Shown here in pieces: positions 37,862 through 47,809 of a stretch of 64,000 nt of DNA; within the stretch, counting starts at the first letter, position 1; each line of letters begins with the position of its first letter. Position numbers and translations under genes: made by a program. Below the pieces are notes generated by a model, which was not told where the DNA came from, did not search any database, and saw nothing but the letters and a program-made list of their open reading frames with translations. The DNA comes from Chryseobacterium luteum (GTDB lineage Bacteria > Bacteroidota > Bacteroidia > Flavobacteriales > Weeksellaceae), in assembly GCF_000737785.1 (NCBI RefSeq), contig NZ_JPRO01000020.1, positions 62,001 to 126,000 of the forward strand, read 5' to 3'.

Positions 37862-39871
37862 TTATTTAATTCCGTTAAATTTATAATAAGCCACACCGTG
37901 TGCCGGAATATCCAGTGGCAGGCTTTCGTTAGTTGTATTTAATTTCGCAATATCTTTCTGTCTCCATAAATCACGGATGATTTGTTTTCCTGATATTCCA
38001 AGTTTTGAAAAATCTTTGTAACTCATATTCACTTTTTCCCTTCCGAAATTAGCAAATGCAACCGCTTTGCTTCCGTCTTCCAATTCTTTGATATAGATTT
38101 TAAGTTCGCCAATCGTCTGAAGGCAAACGCCCTGTTTTCCCAAAGCATCCTGATTCACAGCTATCACCTCATCATTCGTTAAAAGGTTTAAGGTAAAATC
38201 ATCCAGCTTTTCAAGGTCACAACCAATGAGCAAAGGCGCTGAAAATATGCTCCAAAGGCTGATGTGGAGATATTGCTCATCCGGTTTCAGACGGCTTTTA
38301 TGAGGATTTCCCCAACCTACTTCGCCTACGACAAGCATATCTGCATCATTCCAATTGCCTGGTTTTGCGAACGGAGTGGCTTTGTCCTGAGCCAATGCAA
38401 TGCTTTTGACGCTTGCCCAGGTATCAGTAATATCATTGGTAGTCCTCCAAGACTGTGCATTTACTTTATCACCCCATTTCCAGACATCTCCCATCCCGTA
38501 CTGACAGAGGTTATAGACAATATCTCTCGGTTGCTGACGAAGCAAATCGCCCATTACTTTGAAAGGTTTTACTCCTTTTTCCGGGTCGCCTCCTCCCTGA
38601 AAAGCCAAGGAAGGAACTTTGAAAGGGTCATTTTCCGGCAGACCGTCTATCACTCCGCCATAACTGCACCAGTCGTATTTCAAGTAATCAATGCCCCATT
38701 TGGTGTAGCTTTCGGCATCCTGTTTTTCGTAGCCGTAGCTTCCGACACATCCACCGCAAGTCCACGGACCAGGCGATGAATAAATCCCCATTTTTAATCC
38801 GTTAGCGTGAACATAATCGGCAAGACCTTTCATATCGGGGAATTTTGAGTTGGGAATGATAAATCCTTTTTCATCACGCATTTTGGGATGGTCTTTGGAA
38901 TCTCGGTTGTACTGCCAGGAATCATCGATGTTGATGTAGCTCCATCCGTGATCCGCCAAACCACTTTTAACCAAAGCATCGGTGGCACGTTTTACTTTAT
39001 CGGCAGAGACTTCGAGCCCGAAACAATTCCAACTGTTCCAGCCCATCGTTGGCGTGAGGGCAATCCGGTCTCCACAATTAATTTTTAATTTTTTTGATGT
39101 TTTTCCTTTTGCATTCTGAGCGATTAATTCTACTTCGTAAATTCCATTTTTATCCAGTTTCCCAGTGATGATTCCTGTTTTTGAATCTATTTTTAATCCT
39201 TTCGGAAGACCTTTTACAGAGAATGTCATTGGTCTTTCTCCGGTTGCAGGAATCCTGAACAGAAACGGAGAGCCAGGACGAACGCCAAAAACTGTTGCCG
39301 AATTGATTCGTGGCATTACAGGAGCCTTTGGTGTTAAAATATATTCTTCTGATGAAATTGGATTGAACGTTTTTAAGGTATTGCTTCCTGTGGTTTCAAA
39401 TTTTGCATTCACCCAATTGGCGTGATCGTAATAAGGACCGTTTCCGCCGTCGGTCACCAAGAGTTCTAACTGATATATACCTTCTAATGAAACTGATACA
39501 GGTTTTGCCTTGTCGCCAAGATGCATTATATCACTGGACCATATTTTTTTATTATCTCCATAAATTTCAAAAGCTACTGCAGGATCCTGCCCCTTAACCT
39601 CATCATCAAGTCCGACCAAAGCCGTAAATTTCTTTGCTTTTCCGTCTAACTTAATTAACAGAGAACTTTCGGCGTGGGTTCCGAAACCTCTTTTGAAAAC
39701 TTCTCCGGCAATAGTCAATGGTTTTCCGGCTACGGAAGTATTGATGCCCGGTTTGCCGTGACCTTGGGTGGAAACGCTGAGGTCAAGTTCATCAAGCCAA
39801 ACTATATTCTGGGCATTCAGGCAACATCCGGTTATGAAAAAACTTAGAATAAAGAGTTTAAATCTGTACAT
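37862..39871 (-). CDS. GH27 alpha-galactosidase with N-terminal NPCBM domain
   Basis: 669 residues, signal peptide about 1-20. Residues 23-150 are an NPCBM/NEW2 domain (GKPLTIAGEVFKRGFGTHAE). About 180-270 is a putative Ig-like domain (LPKGLKIDSKTGIITGKL). Then the GH27 barrel: TMGWNSWNCFG, nucleophile Asp in YLKYDWCSYGG, and acid/base Asp in NWNDADMLVVG. It removes terminal alpha-galactose. Confidence 0.92.
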   Translation of the reverse strand: MYRFKLFILSFFITGCCLNAQNIVWLDELDLSVSTQGHGKPGINTSVAGKPLTIAGEVFKRGFGTHAESSLLIKLDGKAKKFTALVGLDDEVKGQDPAVAFEIYGDNKKIWSSDIMHLGDKAKPVSVSLEGIYQLELLVTDGGNGPYYDHANWVNAKFETTGSNTLKTFNPISSEEYILTPKAPVMPRINSATVFGVRPGSPFLFRIPATGERPMTFSVKGLPKGLKIDSKTGIITGKLDKNGIYEVELIAQNAKGKTSKKLKINCGDRIALTPTMGWNSWNCFGLEVSADKVKRATDALVKSGLADHGWSYINIDDSWQYNRDSKDHPKMRDEKGFIIPNSKFPDMKGLADYVHANGLKMGIYSSPGPWTCGGCVGSYGYEKQDAESYTKWGIDYLKYDWCSYGGVIDGLPENDPFKVPSLAFQGGGDPEKGVKPFKVMGDLLRQQPRDIVYNLCQYGMGDVWKWGDKVNAQSWRTTNDITDTWASVKSIALAQDKATPFAKPGNWNDADMLVVGEVGWGNPHKSRLKPDEQYLHISLWSIFSAPLLIGCDLEKLDDFTLNLLTNDEVIAVNQDALGKQGVCLQTIGELKIYIKELEDGSKAVAFANFGREKVNMSYKDFSKLGISGKQIIRDLWRQKDIAKLNTTNESLPLDIPAHGVAYYKFNGIK

Positions 39872-39940
39872 TTTTGAAATTGATTAAGATGATTCATTGT
39901 ATTTAAAAAAATATAGAATTGTCCATAACTTCGCCTAGGT

Positions 39941-40015
39941 CTTCGACTCCGCTCAGACTGACACCGTTAAAACTCACGGCTAGTATTGGAGATGTCACAC
40001 TGAGCGAAGTCGAAG
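39941..40015. repeat. Inverted pair of the CTTCGACT dispersed repeat
   Basis: CTTCGACTCCGCTCAGACTG (39941 on) and the inverted copy ending CGAAGTCGAAG (39994-40015) are 22-base arms with about three mismatches around a 31-base loop. It lies between the GH27 and GH43 genes; a single arm is at 21878. Similar words are common between genes in Bacteroidota. Confidence 0.75.
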
Positions 40016-40030
40016 TGTCTATGTAATTCT

Positions 40031-41422
40031 TTAATTTGAACTAAATTTCCACCAGTCAAAGTAGAACAGGTCTTTGCTTCCTTTAAATACAAAATATACA
40101 TCGTGGACGCCTTTTATGTTTTTTACGTTAGTTTTAATGGTTTTAAAGACATCGCCTTCAGCTTTGCCTGTTACCAGAACAGTCCCTAATATCGGTCCGT
40201 CAACAGCATCGGTATGGATTTCTATACTTCCGCCATTCATTGAAGCGACTGAAACTTCCAGAAATTTGGTTCCTTTTGAAAAATCAACACCCTGAATTTT
40301 GAGGTAATCGCCATTGTTAATCGATGAAACCACAAGACGATCGGTAATTTTTTTGCCCGTGTCGTAAGGATTATTTCTTTCCCACTCGGTCATTTTTTCT
40401 GTTTTTAAACCTTCACTAAAAGCAATGGTTTCTGCTTCAACTTTATCATATGGATTCAAAGTAGCAATTCTTTTTACGCCTTCTGGATTCCAGAAAGGTA
40501 ATTTTTGAATCGTACCGTCGGCATTGTAAATCAACTCGCTTACACAAATGGAACGGCGCTCATAATGTTTGCTAATTGTTTGTTTTCCCAGATTGTAATT
40601 GAAACCAAAGACATAAGATTTTCCTTTATAATCAATGATTCCGGGATGATTTCCGTTGGAGCGTTTGTCGCTGTCCATAATCATTCCTTTGTATTCCCAC
40701 GGACCGGTTGCCGACTTGCCCATTGCGTAACCGATTCCTTCGGGACAGCACGTTGAGGCATACGCCATATAATAATTTCCGTTGCGTTTCCACGCCCAAG
40801 GTCCTTCCTGATAATGGAATGGATCCGGCGAACCTTTGACTTTGGCAATCGACGGGTCTTTCACAACAGCTCCATCTACGGAAATCATATCTTTATTCAG
40901 CTTTACGTACCATAAATTGGGATTTCCCCAGTACAAATAAGCCTCTCCGTCGTCGTCAATGAGAATAGTAGGATCTATATCATCACTTGAATTTTTCACC
41001 AACGGTTTTCCAATAGGATCTTTAAAAGGACCATACGGACTATCCGCCACCAAAACACCGATTCCTCTTTGTCCGGGCATCGGGCAGTACATATAAAACT
41101 TACCGTTTCTTTCGATGACTTGAGGCGCCCACGCTCCGTTTTCCGGGTCGGTCCATTTAAAATCCTTTAAAGAAGCCACAACACCGTGATCTGTCCAGTT
41201 GACCATATCGGTTGAAGTGTACAACAGCCAGTCTTTCATTTTAAATCCGAATGCATCATCTTCGTCGTGACTCGTGTACAGAAAAACGGTGTCTTTGTAG
41301 ACCATTGGTGCAGGGTCAGCTGTAAATTTGGTCTGAATGATGGGATTCTGGGCAGACAGCGAAAATCCTGTAATCATCAACCCGATATTTAAAGTATATT
41401 TTAAAACTGTTTTCTTAATCAT
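40031..41422 (-). CDS. GH43-CBM6 arabinofuranosidase-type enzyme C
   Basis: 463 residues, signal peptide about 1-24. Catalytic base in TADPAPMV, middle Asp in DIDPTILIDDDG, acid Glu in QEGPWAWKRNG. CBM6 at the C-terminus, starting about 330. Like A and B it begins QNPIIQT-type after the signal. The TSHDEDD text in the front is shared with paralogue A. It differs by having two cysteines beside the acid (TCCPEGIGYA), which may change pocket shape. Confidence 0.88.
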   Translation of the reverse strand: MIKKTVLKYTLNIGLMITGFSLSAQNPIIQTKFTADPAPMVYKDTVFLYTSHDEDDAFGFKMKDWLLYTSTDMVNWTDHGVVASLKDFKWTDPENGAWAPQVIERNGKFYMYCPMPGQRGIGVLVADSPYGPFKDPIGKPLVKNSSDDIDPTILIDDDGEAYLYWGNPNLWYVKLNKDMISVDGAVVKDPSIAKVKGSPDPFHYQEGPWAWKRNGNYYMAYASTCCPEGIGYAMGKSATGPWEYKGMIMDSDKRSNGNHPGIIDYKGKSYVFGFNYNLGKQTISKHYERRSICVSELIYNADGTIQKLPFWNPEGVKRIATLNPYDKVEAETIAFSEGLKTEKMTEWERNNPYDTGKKITDRLVVSSINNGDYLKIQGVDFSKGTKFLEVSVASMNGGSIEIHTDAVDGPILGTVLVTGKAEGDVFKTIKTNVKNIKGVHDVYFVFKGSKDLFYFDWWKFSSN

Positions 41423-41478
41423 AATTATTTTTTTTGAATGTAATTCTTCCGTCCTGATATTTCAAGAATTTGACTATC

Positions 41479-43944
41479 CTATTTAAAAATCACTTTAACA
41501 TTTTTCCCTGAATAAGCCACCATTTTCTGCTGACCATCCGGAAGAATAATGGTAAAGTTTCTGTTCTCAATCATTCCGTTATATTTTCCTTTACGAGTGT
41601 CAATAGTTAAAGTATTTGCTTTATCGTTCCAGTGCATTGGAATTTCGGTGTAGTCACCTTTTTCGTAGTTGTAATTGTCGAATTCATCTTCGTATAGAAC
41701 AAAATCTGCATCTGAACCCGGATAAACTTTAATAGTAAGATTATCCCATTTTTTCTCTGTCGCATACTGAACATCGGGACCGAAAGGAATAATGCTTCCA
41801 CCTTTTACATACAATGGAATGCTTTGGATATTGACTGTTTTATCGATTTCCTGTCCGCCGTTATGCTTTGCATTGGTCCAGTAGTCATACCATACAGAAC
41901 CGGACGGAAGATATACTTTGACGGTTTTATTTTGTGTAAAATCTACATCCGTAGCAGAAGGTCCTTTTTGAATTTCCTCTTTTTTATCCCAACCGGTTTG
42001 TTCGTTGGTTTTCACTATTTTTTCAGGGGTGTATTGGGCATTCAGTACGGGAGCGACCAGGAAAGATTTCCCAAACATATATTCGTTATTGATATCCCAG
42101 ACTTTTTTATCTTCTGCAAAATCCATTGCCAACGCTCTCATAAAACTTAATTGATTCTTGGAAACGTCCCTGGAAACAGAATAAATATAAGGTAACATAC
42201 TGTATCTTAATCTGATGAATTTCTCCACAGCATCGTAAACCGGCTCTCCTTTTTTCCCGAACTGGTAAATCTCTCTAGGAACATCAGCTCCGTGCGAACG
42301 CATCATCGGTGTGAAAGTTCCGTATTGTAACCAACGGACATACAATTCCTGAAACATTGGATTTTTTGAACCTGAACTCTCGCTCCAGCCTTTTTTGTAA
42401 CTTCCGGCAAAGAATCCACCGATGTCCGAATTGAAATTGGGATTTCCTGTAAGGCTAAAATTTAAACCAGCCGGAACCTGATTGCGTAAGGATTCCCAGG
42501 AAGAATTGACATCGCCCGACCAAGTATTTGCGCCATATCGTTGTTGGCCCGCAAATGCAGACCTTGTTAAAATAAAAACTCTTTTATCACTAGTCGTTGC
42601 CCGCTGATGGTCATAAACGCCACCAACAGCCATTAAGGGATAAGCATTTCTTACTTTTCTAAAAGAACCTAAATACGTTTTGGTATCTAAATCTTCAGGT
42701 TTCTGGCTAAGATGGTCAGGTTCTGTAGAATCCATCCACCAAGTGTCTACGCCAAGGCTAAAAACGCCTTTGTTCAGATATTTCCAATAAATATCCCTAG
42801 CTTCGGGATTATAGGCATCGTAAACACGCACTCCGGAAGGATAATTCATATCGGGAGGCCAAACTTCCCTACCCGATTCCGGCCACGTTCCAAAATTGAA
42901 AAGCATTCCTTTCTTGTCCATTTCACGATATTGATTCGTCATCGGTCCAAATGACGACCAGATGGAAACAGACAAATGCGCATTCATTCCGTGGATGTCG
43001 TTAATCATTTTTTTAGCATCAGGAAAATCCGGACTGATAAAATCCATCGCATTCCATTGGTAATTGTTTCCCCAATATTGCCAATCCTGAATGATTCCGT
43101 CCAAAGGAACTTTCAGATTACGGTATTTTTTTACGACATCTACAATTTCATTCTGACTTTTATAACGTTCTTTACTTTGCCAGAAACCATACGTCCATAA
43201 CGGGAACATTGGGACATTTCCGGTAAGGTCACGCATTGAAGCAACCACGCCGTCAGCGTTTCCGCCGTACATAAAATAATAATCCACACCTTCTCCAACT
43301 TCGGAAGCGAAAGATGTTTTCTGAGCAGTATCGGTAAACTGAGTCGGGGAATAATTGTCCCAAAAAATGCCATAACCTTTTACAGACTGGAAGAAAGGCA
43401 CAAAATCCCAGGTATTGTTCTGAACCATTCTGATGTCCTGATTCCGTTGGGATAATTTTCCGTTTTGTAAAATTCCCAAACCGTAAATTGGTTCGTCTTT
43501 TTCTAACTGAAAAGATTGGGTTACAGAATAAGTTGGATTTCCGGCATCATTGAAAGGTTTGAAATCACTTCCATTTTCCTTCAGAAGTTCTTTTCCTGAT
43601 GTTGTTTTATAGGCTATTTCTCCGTTTTTCGTATTAACGGATATTTGTAACTCATTGGTTTTTATTGATAAAATATCATTATTTTCTGTAACCGAGAATT
43701 TTGTTTTTTGTTCCTGTTTGATAACGGACAGGCTGTTTTTTACAAATGATTTTCCCGAAGGATATTTGATAATTCTTACTGTGTGTGGTCCGTAAAATTT
43801 CACTTCCACATTCATATCAGCTGTAGAAAAGTTCAAGCCTGAATCCGTTTTTTTGTACGACTGTGCATTAGCGTTCTGCTCTATTCCTGATAGTACCACA
43901 ATGGTGATAATTAAAGCTTTTATGTTTATTTTTTTGAAATTCAT
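41479..43944 (-). CDS. GH31 alpha-xylosidase-type enzyme, second copy
   Basis: 821 residues, signal peptide about 1-28. The nucleophile Asp is in DTWWMDSTEPDHLS and the acid/base Asp in TWSGDVNSSWE. Compared with the GH31 at 35258 it lacks the PA14-like insert in the N-terminal half but has an extra loop near 655-690. IIQDWQYWGNNYQWN is as in alpha-xylosidases. Probably a different linkage or aglycone from its neighbour. Confidence 0.85.
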   Translation of the reverse strand: MNFKKINIKALIITIVVLSGIEQNANAQSYKKTDSGLNFSTADMNVEVKFYGPHTVRIIKYPSGKSFVKNSLSVIKQEQKTKFSVTENNDILSIKTNELQISVNTKNGEIAYKTTSGKELLKENGSDFKPFNDAGNPTYSVTQSFQLEKDEPIYGLGILQNGKLSQRNQDIRMVQNNTWDFVPFFQSVKGYGIFWDNYSPTQFTDTAQKTSFASEVGEGVDYYFMYGGNADGVVASMRDLTGNVPMFPLWTYGFWQSKERYKSQNEIVDVVKKYRNLKVPLDGIIQDWQYWGNNYQWNAMDFISPDFPDAKKMINDIHGMNAHLSVSIWSSFGPMTNQYREMDKKGMLFNFGTWPESGREVWPPDMNYPSGVRVYDAYNPEARDIYWKYLNKGVFSLGVDTWWMDSTEPDHLSQKPEDLDTKTYLGSFRKVRNAYPLMAVGGVYDHQRATTSDKRVFILTRSAFAGQQRYGANTWSGDVNSSWESLRNQVPAGLNFSLTGNPNFNSDIGGFFAGSYKKGWSESSGSKNPMFQELYVRWLQYGTFTPMMRSHGADVPREIYQFGKKGEPVYDAVEKFIRLRYSMLPYIYSVSRDVSKNQLSFMRALAMDFAEDKKVWDINNEYMFGKSFLVAPVLNAQYTPEKIVKTNEQTGWDKKEEIQKGPSATDVDFTQNKTVKVYLPSGSVWYDYWTNAKHNGGQEIDKTVNIQSIPLYVKGGSIIPFGPDVQYATEKKWDNLTIKVYPGSDADFVLYEDEFDNYNYEKGDYTEIPMHWNDKANTLTIDTRKGKYNGMIENRNFTIILPDGQQKMVAYSGKNVKVIFK

Positions 43945-43997
43945 ATTTTGTGATTATGGAATTAAATTTTAACAGTTTAAAAACTGAAGAATAAATT

Positions 43998-45926
43998 TTA
44001 ATTTTTAAAAAGCAATTGCGCAAACTGATACAAATTGTTTCTCCAAACCGGCCAGGTGTGACCGCCTGGATATTCGGAATAGGAATATTTAATCCCGATC
44101 TCATCCAATTTTTTATTCATCATCTGACCATTTTTATAAGCGATATCACCTTTTCCGCCCATTGCAATCCAGAAATTTTTAATATTTGAATTGAATTTTG
44201 CCTTATTTTCGGCAAGAAATTTATACTCATCATCGGCTACATTCTGCAACATAGGAAGCATCCAACCTGAACTGAAAACGCCCAAGGAAGAAAACATTTC
44301 CGAGTTCTGAATTCCTGTGTATAATGTATAAATCCCACCCATTGAAAGTCCTGCCAAAGCTCTGTTAGAAGCATCTTTTTTAACTCTGAAACCAGATTCA
44401 GTAAATGGAATTACAGATTCTTTCAGTTCTTTTTCAAACATCTGAAGGTTTCTGATACCAAAATTTCCAAATCCGGCAGGTCCGATATTCGCATCCGGCA
44501 TCACCACAATCATCGGTTTTGCTTTTCCTTCCGCAATCAGATTATCCAGAATCAGATTGGTTTTCCCCTGCATTGCCCATCCGCTTTCATCTTCGCCACC
44601 ACCGTGAAGAATGTAGAGAACAGGATAACTTTCATTCACATTTTTGTCGTATCCCGGCGGAGTATAAATAAACACTCTTCTCCACGAATTTGTAATTTTT
44701 GAATACATATTCTGAATACGAATATCGCCGTGCGGAACGTCTTTCAGGGCATAATAATCGTCTCCCGCAAAAGGAACTTCAATTCCGCTGGCGTATCTTC
44801 CCATTCCGTAAAACGATTTGCTGGATGGGTCTGCAACCGCTACATTATCAATCAGTAAAGAATAATAATGAAAGCCTTCGCTCAAAGAATCTGTGGTAGC
44901 CGTCCAAACGTCGTCCGTTTCTTTTTTGAGGTCGTATTTTTTTCCTAAATCTATCTGAACTTTCTGTGCATCCGGCGCTTTTACTCTGAAAATTGCCTTT
45001 CCATTAGGTAAAATCTGTGGAAACTGGGCGTTTCTTATGTTTGATTCCGCTGGACTTCCAAAAACCGTAAATTCAGAAAATTTGGTTTTGTCGACAGGTT
45101 TAAAAATTAACTGTGAAAAGATATACAAATCGTTTTTCCAGACTTTGAAATCGTGACCGCCCGGTTCTATGTAAAAGATGTGCGGAATCTTATTTTCTGC
45201 AAGATAATCGCTCGTTCTTTTACTGAACGGCATCAATCCGTCTTGGTCTCCACACGAAATCCAAAGCAGTTTTAATTCTTTTGCTTTGGCAGGATTCGGA
45301 AGTAACTGTTGAGGTTCTTTGGTATTGGGAGCGGAAGAAAAACCACCAACCCAAGCGAATTTGTCGATATTTCCCAATCCGAAATTCAGGGTTTGTCCGC
45401 CACCCATTGACAGTCCGGCAATTGCACGGTTTTCCCGGTCTTTTTTAACAGGATATTTTTTTTCGATAAATGGAATCAGGTCGTTCAGCAAATCTTTTTC
45501 AAAGTTTGCGAAAGCTTCCACTTTATCTTTTGCCATAATATTTCCCGTCGCTCTGTCATCTTTCATCGCTCTGCCATTGGGCAAAACCACAATCATCGGA
45601 GTCAGTTTTCCCTGTGCATAGAGATTGTCCAGAATAATCTGGGGCGTTCCGTTTTTGAACCATTCTTTTTCGTCCCCGCCAATACCGTGAAGCAGGTACA
45701 AAACCGGATATTTATTTCCTTTTTTGAAGTCTGACGGTGTGTAAATCAAAGCTTTTCTCTGAGTTCCTACCGTTTTTGATTCATATTGTATGGTATCAAT
45801 TTTCCCGTGAGGAATTTCTTTCTTTTCGATGTCAAAACCTTGCGGAGCCTGTTTATCAAAAGTTTGTGCAGAAATAAACATTCCTGACAAAACAAAACCT
45901 AAAGCAAATACAACTGATTTATTCAT
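43998..45926 (-). CDS. Two-domain CE1 esterase (CE1, CBM48-like, CE1)
   Basis: 642 residues, signal peptide about 1-20. Two esterase-D type alpha/beta-hydrolase domains flank an E-set/CBM48-like linker (about 285-385). Domain 1: nucleophile S173 in GLSMGGGQTL, D228 in SCGDQDG, H258 in PGGHDFKVW. Domain 2: S528 in GLSMGGIYTL and H near 623 in PGGHTWPVW. Both catalytic sets look intact. Xylan acetyl or feruloyl esters are the likely substrates, and two active sites may split these roles. Confidence 0.85.
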   Translation of the reverse strand: MNKSVVFALGFVLSGMFISAQTFDKQAPQGFDIEKKEIPHGKIDTIQYESKTVGTQRKALIYTPSDFKKGNKYPVLYLLHGIGGDEKEWFKNGTPQIILDNLYAQGKLTPMIVVLPNGRAMKDDRATGNIMAKDKVEAFANFEKDLLNDLIPFIEKKYPVKKDRENRAIAGLSMGGGQTLNFGLGNIDKFAWVGGFSSAPNTKEPQQLLPNPAKAKELKLLWISCGDQDGLMPFSKRTSDYLAENKIPHIFYIEPGGHDFKVWKNDLYIFSQLIFKPVDKTKFSEFTVFGSPAESNIRNAQFPQILPNGKAIFRVKAPDAQKVQIDLGKKYDLKKETDDVWTATTDSLSEGFHYYSLLIDNVAVADPSSKSFYGMGRYASGIEVPFAGDDYYALKDVPHGDIRIQNMYSKITNSWRRVFIYTPPGYDKNVNESYPVLYILHGGGEDESGWAMQGKTNLILDNLIAEGKAKPMIVVMPDANIGPAGFGNFGIRNLQMFEKELKESVIPFTESGFRVKKDASNRALAGLSMGGIYTLYTGIQNSEMFSSLGVFSSGWMLPMLQNVADDEYKFLAENKAKFNSNIKNFWIAMGGKGDIAYKNGQMMNKKLDEIGIKYSYSEYPGGHTWPVWRNNLYQFAQLLFKN

Positions 45927-46021
45927 AAATTTTTATTTGTATTTTTTACACTTATTAATTTAGACAAAAAAATAATATCCAACGGAACTATTTTTTCTTT
46001 TTTATTATTAATCTAAAAGTT

Positions 46022-47641
46022 TTATTTTATGATTGAAGAATCCGTTATCCGGAAAAAATCAACATCCACAAAACCTCCTGTACTTTTCGTTGCAAAATTG
46101 AAAATCGCAAATTTTGATCCCATAAACAACCTTCTGTAATCGAAAATCATTTTATACCCTTTTTCCATAACCGTCCAGTTTTTCTGGTCGGTGCTGTAAG
46201 AGAAATCTGCCAGGTCTTTTCCAAGGTTAAAATCAGCTTCAATACGAAGATAAATTTTATCCGAAGTTAAAGCAATACGCTTTTTCTCTTCCTTTTTAAC
46301 CCCCAAAATGGCTTTTGTTTTATTATCTAAACTGACTTCATTGGTAGAAAAAGTCAAAAATTTCTGATTGCCTTCTTTTATAACCGATAATAATCCTGAA
46401 TCACCATTAAATGCACTGAATCCTGCAATATCACCGTCTTTCATTCCCTTCAAATCTAACGCAACAATAGCACTTGATTTTGGACCTTCCATTCTTTGCG
46501 TTAAAGTATTTGGCGAGGCATAAATATTGTCTACAACACGGCTAGTTTTTAATCTCAGAAAGCCTTTTTTCTCGGATAAAGACCAGGCTTCATTCACTGG
46601 ATTATGATTCCATTGCCATTGGATTTTCAATTTTTTATCTGAAAACTCATCGCTTTCTACGATATTATTTTTCGGTTTAAATGGCGGAAGCGGAACTTCA
46701 CTATTCAAAGGAATTTTTCCGTTGTCTCCCAAAACCGGCCAGTCATTTTCCCATTTTACAGGAATAAGAATCGGAACTCTTCCAACTCCACCTCTATCTT
46801 GAAAAATTAGTGAATACCAGTTGCCTTTTTTATCATCAATCAAAGCACCTTGCCCAGCATAAGAAAATCCGAGGAAATTGTCTTCCAAAATGATTTTCTT
46901 TTCGTAAGGTCCGGTTACTTTATCGGCTCTGTAAACTTCCTGACGGCGTTTTCCACCTCTTGGCCAGGAAATCATCATCATATAATATTTTCCGTCTTTT
47001 TTAATAATCTGATTGCCTTCCAGAAGTCCGGTTTCCGAAGAATCTTTTTCAAAAACTACAGTTCCTTCAGGATTCCCGATCACGTCTTTAAAATCAGAAC
47101 TTAATTCAAAAACTTTGTTGGAAGTGAAGACATAAACTCTGTCATCATCATCAAAAAGCAACGAAGCATCGTGAAAATGTCTGGTTCTGGTAATCAGTTT
47201 CCAGTTTCCTTTTTCGGGATTATCCGTTACATAGAAATAAGATTTGAAAGGCTCATCATTCGGAGAAAATAAAACGTAATATTTCCCTTTTTGATAACGG
47301 ATGGAAGAAGCCCATTGTCCACGACCATAAACCGTTCCGTCAAGCAAATCATATTTGGAATTATCATTCAATGTATTGAAAACATAGCTTGACATTTCCC
47401 AATGTACGAGATCTTTGGAATGCATCACCGGAGCTCCCGGCATCAGATGCATTGTAGTGCTTATGAGATAAAAATCATCGCCGTTTCTGGTGATTGACAA
47501 ATCCGGTGCATCTGCCCAAATGACAGGATTGGTGAATGCTGTCGTCTGCTGTTTCTGAGCAGGATTTACCTGAGCTGAAAGGAAATTCAGCCCGATAAAT
47601 CCGTATAAAGAAACTATATAAAAAGGGTTATTAATTTTCAA
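46022..47641 (-). CDS. GH43 with C-terminal concanavalin-like domain
   Basis: 539 residues, signal peptide about 1-23. The five-bladed propeller has the base Asp in ADAPDLSITRNG and acid Glu in GLLEGNQIIKKDG. From about 340 a beta-xylosidase C2-type (DUF1349-like) domain follows. This architecture is seen in beta-xylosidases and arabinofuranosidases. The motif context resembles GH43 subfamily 12. Substrate is xylo- or arabino-oligosaccharide; which is unsettled. Confidence 0.83.
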   Translation of the reverse strand: MKINNPFYIVSLYGFIGLNFLSAQVNPAQKQQTTAFTNPVIWADAPDLSITRNGDDFYLISTTMHLMPGAPVMHSKDLVHWEMSSYVFNTLNDNSKYDLLDGTVYGRGQWASSIRYQKGKYYVLFSPNDEPFKSYFYVTDNPEKGNWKLITRTRHFHDASLLFDDDDRVYVFTSNKVFELSSDFKDVIGNPEGTVVFEKDSSETGLLEGNQIIKKDGKYYMMMISWPRGGKRRQEVYRADKVTGPYEKKIILEDNFLGFSYAGQGALIDDKKGNWYSLIFQDRGGVGRVPILIPVKWENDWPVLGDNGKIPLNSEVPLPPFKPKNNIVESDEFSDKKLKIQWQWNHNPVNEAWSLSEKKGFLRLKTSRVVDNIYASPNTLTQRMEGPKSSAIVALDLKGMKDGDIAGFSAFNGDSGLLSVIKEGNQKFLTFSTNEVSLDNKTKAILGVKKEEKKRIALTSDKIYLRIEADFNLGKDLADFSYSTDQKNWTVMEKGYKMIFDYRRLFMGSKFAIFNFATKSTGGFVDVDFFRITDSSIIK

Positions 47642-47735
47642 AACTTTGGTATTTTGTTGGTGATTTATTCTTTAATCTAATTTTAAAAGATACTTCAATA
47701 AGCTCACACCTGTCAAAACCTGCATTTGTATATTA

Positions 47736-47790
47736 GGTTTTGGCTAAAGCCAATTTGGTTTTCTTTTTAATGAATGGGCTAAAGCCCATT
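47736..47790. repeat. Two small GGCTAAAGCC palindromes
   Basis: TTGGCTAAAGCCAA (about 47740-47753) and AATGGGCTAAAGCCCATT (about 47771-47788) lie in the gap between the two GH43 genes. They share a core TAAAG loop and resemble flavobacterial intergenic palindromes. Confidence 0.7.
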
Positions 47791-47809
47791 CCTATTGATA
47801 ATAATTTCT

